From: an uncultured Clostridia bacterium
Lineage (GTDB): Bacteria; Bacillota; Clostridia; Oscillospirales; CAG-272
Length of the DNA: 38,169 nt
Direction of reading: 5' to 3'
Assembly: GCA_946404035.1 (NCBI GenBank)
Contig: CAMJCC010000006.1
Coordinates: 1-38,169, forward strand
Under the pieces are notes generated by a model that saw only the letters and a list, made by a program, of their open reading frames with translations, was not told the DNA's origin and did not search any database. The position numbers and the translations under genes were made by a program. Of this stretch, positions 1 to 8,618 are shown one piece after another; position 1 is the first letter of the stretch, and each line of letters begins with the position of its first letter.

Positions 1-1
1 G

Positions 2-1735
2 ACCCTTGCCGCCACGACCAACGCCCCGGCGCGCTACGATCCCTTGCGCCATCCTGAACGGAACCGGGAGCGGCGCGATCTGATCCTCTCCAAAATGGAG
101 GAATACGCCTATTTAACGAAAGAGGAGGCGGACGCGGCGAGATCGGAGACAGTCGCGTTCGTCGCGGAGCGCGGGAGCGCAGGGGCAAAGACCGTTTCGT
201 GGTATACCGAGGCGGTGCTCTCCGACGTGATCCGGGACCTGGTTGCGCGGCGCGGGCTTTCGGAGGGGGCGGCGACGGCGCTGGCGTACCGCGGAGGACT
301 TGAAATTGAGATCTGCTGTGACCCCGCGATCCAGCGGACGGCGGAACGCGTCTGCCGCGAAGCAGACCCGGCAAGCGCAAACCTTGCCGTTTGGGTGGTC
401 GATCCGGCGTCCGGCGAGGTGCTTGCCGCGATCGGCGGCGCGGGGGAGAAGACGGCAAACCGGGGACTGCACTTTGCGACCGACGCGCTCCGTCCGCCGG
501 GATCGGCGTTAAAACCCCTGTCTGTGTACGCGCCAGCGCTTCGAGCGGGGCTGATCAACTGGGCGACGGTGTTCGAGGATCTGCCGCTTCAAACGCTTGA
601 CGGCGAGCCCTGGCCGCGCAACGCAAACGGCGTATACGACGGGCGGATCGGGGTCCACGAGGCGATCGCCAAGTCAAAAAACACGGTGGCGGTCGCTGTT
701 CTTGAAAAACTCGGGAAACGCGCGTCGTTCGATTTCCTTGCAAACGAATGCGGGTTCTCGTCCCTCGTTGAGAACGAGACCGACGAGGCGGGGCGTCGCC
801 TGACCGATCTTGCCGACGCGCCGCTCGCGCTCGGGCAACTGACGCGCGGGGTCACGCTCCGGGAACTGTCGGACGCGTATTCGATCTTTGCCGGGGAGGG
901 CGTTCTGACGCGAGCCGTCACTTACCGTACGGTCAAGAACCGCGCCGGAGAGACGATCTTGGAAAACGAGCCGAAACGGACCCGCGTCCTCTCGCCCGCC
1001 GACGCCGCGATCATGACCGGGATGCTCTCGGAAACCGTGGAGAGCGGGACGGCGCGTTCGCTGACCCTCCCGGCGGTGATCCCTGCGGCGGGAAAGACCG
1101 GGACCACGACCGGGGCGCGCGACCGCTGGTTTATCGGCTATACGCCCACCTTGCTCTGCGGGGTCTTGTCGACCTCGGACGGCACGGACGCTGCCGGGAC
1201 GCCTCCGTCGCCTCTTCCGGTCTGGGACGCGATCATGAAAGCGGCGCACGCCGATATATTGACGGGAAACGGGGAAATGCCCGTGTTTCCCGTTCCGTCC
1301 GGGGTCCTGACCCTCCCGTTTTGCCTCGACAGCGGCGATACGCCGGGGGGATACTGCGAGCTGGATACGCGGGGCGAGCGGATCGGTTACGGACTGTTTA
1401 CCCCGGACAACCGACCAGGTAAGGAGTGTATTCTGCATCTTCCGCTCTACTATAACACGGTCCGAGGGGAGTGGACGACAGAAGACGATCCCGCGTCGCC
1501 CTATCTGATCCCGTACTCCGCGCCCGACGGTTCGGATCGGGTCATCCCGGACGGGATCGTGCCGGAGGATCGGGCGTACGATCGCGACGTGCTGACCAAA
1601 GACGCGGGCGATCCATCGACCGAACCTGACGGCGGGACGGCGGTCTCGGGAGGGCTCGGCGAGTGGGAGCGGATACGGGAGCGCGAACGCTTCCGGTTCG
1701 CGCCTCGCTGGTTCCGTCATTTCTTCGATCCCTGA
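2..1735 (+). CDS. Class A penicillin-binding protein (transglycosylase/transpeptidase), 5'-truncated by window edge
   Basis: Frame is open to the left edge (LAATTNAPARYDPLRHPERNRERRDLILSKM, class A PBP linker). Transpeptidase motifs: GSALKPL (SxxK), SKN (SxN), AAGKTGTT (KTG). The TTG at 44 in the ORF track is probably not the real start. Confidence 0.9.
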   Translation, partial: TLAATTNAPARYDPLRHPERNRERRDLILSKMEEYAYLTKEEADAARSETVAFVAERGSAGAKTVSWYTEAVLSDVIRDLVARRGLSEGAATALAYRGGLEIEICCDPAIQRTAERVCREADPASANLAVWVVDPASGEVLAAIGGAGEKTANRGLHFATDALRPPGSALKPLSVYAPALRAGLINWATVFEDLPLQTLDGEPWPRNANGVYDGRIGVHEAIAKSKNTVAVAVLEKLGKRASFDFLANECGFSSLVENETDEAGRRLTDLADAPLALGQLTRGVTLRELSDAYSIFAGEGVLTRAVTYRTVKNRAGETILENEPKRTRVLSPADAAIMTGMLSETVESGTARSLTLPAVIPAAGKTGTTTGARDRWFIGYTPTLLCGVLSTSDGTDAAGTPPSPLPVWDAIMKAAHADILTGNGEMPVFPVPSGVLTLPFCLDSGDTPGGYCELDTRGERIGYGLFTPDNRPGKECILHLPLYYNTVRGEWTTEDDPASPYLIPYSAPDGSDRVIPDGIVPEDRAYDRDVLTKDAGDPSTEPDGGTAVSGGLGEWERIRERERFRFAPRWFRHFFDP

Positions 1736-1744
1736 CCGCAAAAA

Positions 1745-1791
1745 TGCACAAAAATGAAAGAACGGGACGCCAATCTTTCATTCTGCGTGCA
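1745..1791. other. Two-part imperfect hairpin downstream of the PBP gene
   Basis: TGCAC (1745-1749)/GTGCA (1787-1791) encloses AATGAAAGA (1753-1761)/TCTTTCATT (1774-1782). No T-run, so not a clear terminator. Confidence 0.4.
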
Positions 1792-1851
1792 GATTTATGC
1801 GCGAAGCACCGAAAAATGATGAAAAAACCGAAAAAACATTCACTTTCCCCC

Positions 1852-3248
<1,397 letters not shown>

Positions 3249-3268
3249 TCCGACAAAATGAAATAAAG

Positions 3269-3302
3269 GACCCCGCCCGAATTCGGGCGGGGTCTTGTTT
3301 TG
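3269..3302. terminator. Intrinsic terminator between convergent gdhA and comEC
   Basis: Perfect 26-bp palindrome GACCCCGCCCGAATTCGGGCGGGGTC followed by TTGTTTTGTTTT. Confidence 0.9.
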
Positions 3303-3304
3303 TT

Positions 3305-5485
3305 TTACGGAAGAAAGCCGTCGGGGACAAGGCGTTTCCGGCAGAACAGGCGGAGGTCGGATGCCCCGCCGGCAAACGTGCAGGTCTTGTAGAACTCGCT
3401 TCCCGTGAAGACCGTTCGGACGCTTACCGGGAGGTCGAGCGCAAACGACAGATAGGGCGTTTCGCCGTGCGCGCCGAGGAACAGGAGGGTCACGCCGTAG
3501 GGGATCGCCGTCGGTTGAGGTACGTTTTCTCCGAGGTAGAGCAGTCGGTCGCCTCCCGCCGTCAGGTCCAGTTTGATCGGGGCGGTCGGCGCGTCTTCGT
3601 ACGGCTCGGACTTGGTCAGAGAGATCTCGTAGCCGAGGACCGAGCGTTCCTCTTGCAGAGCTGTATAGGGGACCGCGACCCGGTCCAAAAGGGCGGTGAG
3701 CGCGTCGAACTCATCCTTTTCGGCGTCGCAGGGCGGGGAAAGGATCACGCGACGGACGTAGACCGACGACAGGACCGCGCGAAAACCGTCGGTCGCGCCG
3801 TCGTCGTAACAGGTGAAGACGTAGCGGTCGATCCGTGCAACACGGTCGGTTTTCAGTTCTCTTTCCAGGAGCGGCAGGATCCCGTCGGGCTTGCCCAGAT
3901 CGACGCAGGCGGATGATGTCCCTGCTCGAAGGACGATCAGGTCGTTGTCGCTCCCGTCGGAGAGCAGAACGGCACGGTCGGCGCGGACGGGAAGCGCAAA
4001 GACGAGAAATGCTGTAAGCGTCAGAGTTCCCGAGACCGAACAGAGGATCACCCGCGCCCGCTTCGGCACACCGAAAAACGCGACGGCGAGCAGGGCGACG
4101 ATCGGGAGCAGTGCCGCGACCGAAAGGACGGGGGACGAGAAAGTCAAAGCGGCAAACGGGACCGACGCGATCCTGCGCAGCAGAGCAAGGAGGAGCGCAC
4201 AGCACCGCCCGGCAAAGTCCCCGACGAAAGAAAAAGGCAAGATCAACACCGCGACAGAAAGATAGAGCAGACATTGGATCGGGAGCGAGAGAAGCAGGTT
4301 CGCCGGGATCGAAAGCAGCGAGAGCTCTCCGAAAAGCGAGACCGACACGGGAAGCGTGAAGAGAACGGCGAACAGAGTAAGGAGCGCGAAAGAACCGATC
4401 CGACGCGGGATGCGGCGCACAAACGAACGCTTGGCGCGCGGAGCACGGCAGAACTGCGCCGCGATCAGAATGCCGAGGGTCGCCAAGTAGGAAAGCAAAA
4501 AAGACACGGAATAGACCAGATAAGGTGTGATACAGAGCAAAACGGCGCCCGAAAGCGCAAGTGAGGTCAGGGGATCGGGTTGTCGGCGGACGAACCAACC
4601 GGCTTCAAAGAACAGCAGCATCCAAAACGCGCGCAGAACCGACGGGGTAAACCCGACCAAAGCGGCGTAGGAGAAAGCGAACAGAACGACCGCGATCCCG
4701 ACGGCGGGACGGGGAAGTCCGAGCCGACGGAGCAGGAACGAGAGCGCGGCGGAGAGGAACACGAGATGCATCCCGCTGACCGCCAGCGCGTGGGATACGC
4801 CGGCGCGACGGAAAAGCAGTCCGGTCCCGGTAGGCAACTCGTCGGTCTCGCCGAGCAGCACGGCGACGAGCAATCCGCCCTCCTCGCCCTCCACGCGGTC
4901 GGAAATCGTATTCTTGACCGCATTCGCCAACTTCGTAAACGGCGCGCGGAGCGTCGGGACGTGCCCTGTGATTTCGATTGTCCCGGACGGGGTCAGACGC
5001 CCGCGGCATCCCCGCCCGTAGTTGGTCCGGCGGGCGTAAGCCGAAAGGGCGTTGACCGTTCCCATGCCGGAAAGCCGATCTCCGATCCCTACTTCCGTCT
5101 CGTCCGGCAGATCGGCAAGCAGTCGGCAGAACAGGCGCCCGTTCTCATCCTTGACCGAACCGACGAGCCAGACGTTTTTTTCTTCATCGACGCATTCCAG
5201 GGCGCAAAACGAGTATTCCTCCGTCGTGCCGTTTCGTTTCCGGATCTCAAGATCCGGCAGATCGGTCGTCAGCACAGAGAGCAGGGCGGCAAGGGCGACG
5301 AGCAGAGCAGAAAAAACGAGGAGCGGGCGTTTCCGTTTCGGAAAAACGAAACACGCGGCGGCGACAAGCAGAGCGACGCCGAACAGGATCGCTTTGACGG
5401 CAAAGGCGACGTTTGCAAACAGGAAAGCCCCCGCAAAGAACACGAAGAGCGCCGCGGCAAGCGGGCGCTTTTGAAGCAGACGCAC
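3305..5485 (-). CDS. comEC: ComEC/Rec2-family competence channel with degenerate MBL-like C-terminus
   Basis: VSHALAVSGMHLVFLSAALSFLLRR, GFTPSVLRAFWMLLFFEAGWFVRRQPDPLTSLALSGAVLL, many TM segments. Likely GTG start at 5485 with AGAAAGGAG RBS; the track ORF to 5545 runs through the promoter. Confidence 0.9.
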   Translation of the reverse strand: MRLLQKRPLAAALFVFFAGAFLFANVAFAVKAILFGVALLVAAACFVFPKRKRPLLVFSALLVALAALLSVLTTDLPDLEIRKRNGTTEEYSFCALECVDEEKNVWLVGSVKDENGRLFCRLLADLPDETEVGIGDRLSGMGTVNALSAYARRTNYGRGCRGRLTPSGTIEITGHVPTLRAPFTKLANAVKNTISDRVEGEEGGLLVAVLLGETDELPTGTGLLFRRAGVSHALAVSGMHLVFLSAALSFLLRRLGLPRPAVGIAVVLFAFSYAALVGFTPSVLRAFWMLLFFEAGWFVRRQPDPLTSLALSGAVLLCITPYLVYSVSFLLSYLATLGILIAAQFCRAPRAKRSFVRRIPRRIGSFALLTLFAVLFTLPVSVSLFGELSLLSIPANLLLSLPIQCLLYLSVAVLILPFSFVGDFAGRCCALLLALLRRIASVPFAALTFSSPVLSVAALLPIVALLAVAFFGVPKRARVILCSVSGTLTLTAFLVFALPVRADRAVLLSDGSDNDLIVLRAGTSSACVDLGKPDGILPLLERELKTDRVARIDRYVFTCYDDGATDGFRAVLSSVYVRRVILSPPCDAEKDEFDALTALLDRVAVPYTALQEERSVLGYEISLTKSEPYEDAPTAPIKLDLTAGGDRLLYLGENVPQPTAIPYGVTLLFLGAHGETPYLSFALDLPVSVRTVFTGSEFYKTCTFAGGASDLRLFCRKRLVPDGFLP

Positions 5486-5516
5486 GACGTTCTCCTTTCT
5501 GTTTTTCTTCGATGGT

Positions 5517-5545
5517 ATTCTACCATATTCGACGTTTCTTGTCAA
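5517..5545 (-). promoter_or_regulatory. comEC promoter
   Basis: Minus strand TTGACA (5545-5540), 17-bp spacer, TAGAAT (5522-5517) with TGG extended -10. The -10 is embedded in inverted repeat ATGGTA-TTC-TACCAT (5512-5526). Confidence 0.75.
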
Positions 5546-5585
5546 ATGCGGTCGGGGGTTTTACGTGAAAACGGTTTTTCATTCA

Positions 5586-5614
5586 TTGACAAGCGAGGAG
5601 AAATATGGTATAAT
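5586..5614 (+). promoter_or_regulatory. Perfect-consensus promoter for the TerB/ATPase/helicase operon
   Basis: TTGACA (5586-5591), 17-bp spacer, TATAAT (5609-5614), TGG extended -10; GGGAAGGGGG RBS precedes ATG 5653. Confidence 0.88.
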
Positions 5615-5652
5615 CAAGTGATACGGAGAAATCAAGGGAAGGGGGCGGCAAA

Positions 5653-7227
5653 ATGACCGACGAACGCGACCGGTTCTGGGATCTTTCGGACCTGATCCCG
5701 AAGAAGAAAACGCCCCGCCTCGCTCCTTTTTCGCACGAGGTGTCCTTTGCCGACGTCAAGGAGGGAAGACCCGACGACGATCAAATCGAGCCGATCGACC
5801 GTGGGACCCTGACCTTTCCCGCGCTTCCCGAACAGACAGAGGAGAGCGTTTCCTACGTTCCCGAACGCAACCGGCTCGTAACGAACGTGACCGTGACCCG
5901 CTTTTCCGGCGGATACCGTTTTTACGAGGAGTTCCGGCGCGACGCACTGGCGCTCTCCGACCTTACCGGCGCGCCCTGCGACTACGTTCCGTTCTATTCC
6001 TCGATGCCCCAGTACGCGCACCTCGATCCCGCGCAAAAGGCGTACTACCTTTGGTTCCGCGAGGCAGTCAAGCGCGGGGAAGCCGTCAGGTGCGACGAGA
6101 GTTATCTGCGGCTTCTGATCTACGAGATCCTGAACCTGCCGGATCTCATCCCGCCCAAAGAGGGAGTGGTGCGGCTGATCACGCTCTGGCGGCTTTACCG
6201 CGAGCGTTTTCCCGGGTTGAATATGCAGCTTGCGGGCTGGGTCGCCGACTACTGCCTCGTGCATCGCCTCGCCTGTCCCATAGCCGAACTCCGCCCGATC
6301 ATGGACGTTGTGATGGGATCGACCGATTTCCGCGAGTATTATCTCGGGGAGGCGGCGGAGGAGGACGACGGCGGGCTTGGCGCGCTGCTCTCGGCGCTCT
6401 CCGATTATTCGTTTGCCTCCGGGAAATACGCGGCGGGAGAATTCGCCGCTCTGTTTAGCGAGCATATCCCGGCGTCGCTGCTTCCGGTTTTGAAACGCCT
6501 GCTCGCCGAGGAGAAAACGGCGAAAGACGGCGTCATCAAACGCACCAGAAAAGCGTTTCTCGGCGCGCTCTGCTCCTACGTCGTCAAGTACGAGATCACG
6601 GTGGAATACCGTTCCTTTTCCGGCTCGCTCTCGCTTCGCCGTCGCGTTACCGCGGCGGTCAAATACGCCGAGAACCGCCTGCGCGCACTGCTCGCCATCC
6701 GCAGCCGGCTTGCCGTGACGGGGATCGAGGAATGGGCAAAGGAAACGATCGACGCATACTTCGACCGGCTTGCCGTCAAGATGAAAAAAGAGCGGGAATA
6801 CCGCGAGCGCCCCGAATACGAAGCGCGCTACGACGCCGCCGACCGGACCATTTCGTCCAGCGGCGCCGATGCGATCGAGCGCGCCTCGTGGGAGAACGCA
6901 CAGCGCCTTGCGCCCGAGGAGATCGACGAACCAGAACCCGTTCCGGTCACACCGGACGAACCAGGACCGAGAGAGGCGTCGGACGGGGAAGCCGTCGCGT
7001 TGTCCCCCGAGCAAAGCGCGTTTCTTCTGGCTATGCTCGCCCACGACGGAAAGGCGTGCGCCGACGCCGCGCGAAAAGCGGGCGTTTCTGTCGACGGGAT
7101 GGTCGAAAGGGTAAACGAGCTTGCCGCCGAGCAGTTCGGGGATATTTTGATCGAAAGCACGGAGGACGGCTACGCCGTCATCGAGGATTATCGGGAGGAG
7201 GTCGCCAAATGGACGGAACGGAGATGA
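5653..7227 (+). CDS. TerB_N / TerB-C domain protein, SngA-like (Shango)
   Basis: TerB_N-like block YVPFYSSMPQYAHLDPAQKAYYLWFREAVKRGEAVRCDESYLRLLIYEILNLPD. TerB-C-like tail LSPEQSAFLLAMLAHDGKACADAARKAGVSVDGMVERVNELAAEQFGDILIESTEDGYAVIEDYREEV. Confidence 0.82.
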   Translation: MTDERDRFWDLSDLIPKKKTPRLAPFSHEVSFADVKEGRPDDDQIEPIDRGTLTFPALPEQTEESVSYVPERNRLVTNVTVTRFSGGYRFYEEFRRDALALSDLTGAPCDYVPFYSSMPQYAHLDPAQKAYYLWFREAVKRGEAVRCDESYLRLLIYEILNLPDLIPPKEGVVRLITLWRLYRERFPGLNMQLAGWVADYCLVHRLACPIAELRPIMDVVMGSTDFREYYLGEAAEEDDGGLGALLSALSDYSFASGKYAAGEFAALFSEHIPASLLPVLKRLLAEEKTAKDGVIKRTRKAFLGALCSYVVKYEITVEYRSFSGSLSLRRRVTAAVKYAENRLRALLAIRSRLAVTGIEEWAKETIDAYFDRLAVKMKKEREYRERPEYEARYDAADRTISSSGADAIERASWENAQRLAPEEIDEPEPVPVTPDEPGPREASDGEAVALSPEQSAFLLAMLAHDGKACADAARKAGVSVDGMVERVNELAAEQFGDILIESTEDGYAVIEDYREEVAKWTERR

Positions 7228-8591
7228 GGGTCCCGAAGAGGATCTTGAACACGCTGTTGTCCTCTCTTGCCGCCGGGGTAGTCCCCCGGAGCGGCGCTCC
7301 CTATATCGCCATCGGGAGAAAGGAAGAGATCGGTTCGCTTCTCGGAAACCTCGACGAGGTCGAAGAGGGGGGAGCCGCCGTCCGTTTTCTCATCGGACGG
7401 TACGGGAGCGGCAAGAGTTTTCTGATCCAACTGATCCGGGGATACGCGACCGACCGCGGCTTTCTTTGTGCCGACGCCGATCTCTCGCCCGAACGCCGTT
7501 TGTCGGGCGGTTCCGACGCGGGGCTCGCGACCTACCGCGAACTGATGAAGAACCTGTCGTCCAAGGCGTCGCCCGACGGCGGCGCGCTGCCGATCATCCT
7601 CTCGCGCTACTATACGACCCTGCAGACCGAGCTTTTGAAAGACGATCTGAGCCCCGAGGATCCCGGTTTCGTTTCCGGGGTCGTTTCCTCGGTCTCCCGG
7701 ATGCTCGACGAGCTGGAGGGGTACGTCGGTGGCTTTGATTTCGCGCGCGTGATCGCGGAGTATTTCCGCGCGACGGCAGAGGACGACGGGGAAAAACGCT
7801 CCGCCTGCCTGCGCTGGCTGCGCGGCGAGTTCTCCGGTAAGACCGAGGCGCGCGCCGCGCTCGGGTTCCGGGTGGGGTCGGTCATCGACGACGAGAACTG
7901 GTACGACTACCTGAAACTGTGGGCGATCCTGTCGCGCAAGATCGGGTATCGCGGGCTGATCGTTTTCATCGACGAGTGCGTCAACCTCTATAAGATCCCG
8001 AACCGCATCTCGCGCGAGGCAAACTACGAAAAACTGCTCGCCATCTTCAACGACACCCTGCAGGGACGCGCCAGATCGCTCTGCGTGATCTTCGGCGGGA
8101 CGCCCCAGTTCCTGGAAGACACGCGGCGCGGGCTGTTCAGCTACGAGGCGCTCCGTTCGCGTTTGCAGGACGGGCGGTTCTCCGACGCGGGGTATCAGAA
8201 CCTCTCGGCGCCGGTCATTCGGCTCCGTCGGCTCTCCGACAACGAACTGCTGGCGCTGATCCGCCGTCTGACCATCCTGTTCGAGCAGAAAGATGGGATC
8301 TCCGACGTGATCACGCCGGAACAGATGGAGCGGTTCTTGTCCGCGACGCTTGCGCGTGCGGGCGCAGACGAGATGGTGACGCCGCGCGAGATCATCCGCG
8401 ACTATCTCACCCTGCTCGCCATCCTGCGCGACCATCCCGACGCCGATTTCGACAAACTGATCCAACCGACCGACGCGCCGTCGTCCGACGTAGGTGCGAC
8501 CGTCCGTGAAGAACCCCTGATCGGGGCGCCCGCGGACGAGAACGGGCAGGGGAAACGCCCCTCCGTTTCGGTCTTTGATATCGATCTTTGA
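7224..8591 (+). CDS. DUF2791/BrxD-type P-loop ATPase, SngB-like (Shango)
   Basis: PKRILNTLLSSLAAGVVPRSGAPYIAIGRKEEI N-terminus; Walker A GRYGSGKS (7395-7418); Walker B-like GLIVFIDECVNLYK. ATG 7224 overlaps the upstream stop as ATGA (7209 is an alternative start). The track ORF from 6732 is extended upstream through an overlapping frame. Confidence 0.85.
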   Translation: MRVPKRILNTLLSSLAAGVVPRSGAPYIAIGRKEEIGSLLGNLDEVEEGGAAVRFLIGRYGSGKSFLIQLIRGYATDRGFLCADADLSPERRLSGGSDAGLATYRELMKNLSSKASPDGGALPIILSRYYTTLQTELLKDDLSPEDPGFVSGVVSSVSRMLDELEGYVGGFDFARVIAEYFRATAEDDGEKRSACLRWLRGEFSGKTEARAALGFRVGSVIDDENWYDYLKLWAILSRKIGYRGLIVFIDECVNLYKIPNRISREANYEKLLAIFNDTLQGRARSLCVIFGGTPQFLEDTRRGLFSYEALRSRLQDGRFSDAGYQNLSAPVIRLRRLSDNELLALIRRLTILFEQKDGISDVITPEQMERFLSATLARAGADEMVTPREIIRDYLTLLAILRDHPDADFDKLIQPTDAPSSDVGATVREEPLIGAPADENGQGKRPSVSVFDIDL

Positions 8592-8618
8592 CCCCGACGG
8601 AAAGTGAGGCGATAAAGC

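Noticed and set aside
5632-7044. 470-aa minus-strand ORF antisense to the TerB gene
   Set aside because: Antisense shadow of a supported CDS; low-complexity basic composition and no RBS/promoter seen.
6732-7208. Upstream extension of the DUF2791 ORF (619 aa in the track)
   Set aside because: Arg-rich out-of-frame translation of the TerB gene; the real N-terminus is MRVPKRILNTLLSSLAAGVVPRSG at the ATGA overlap.
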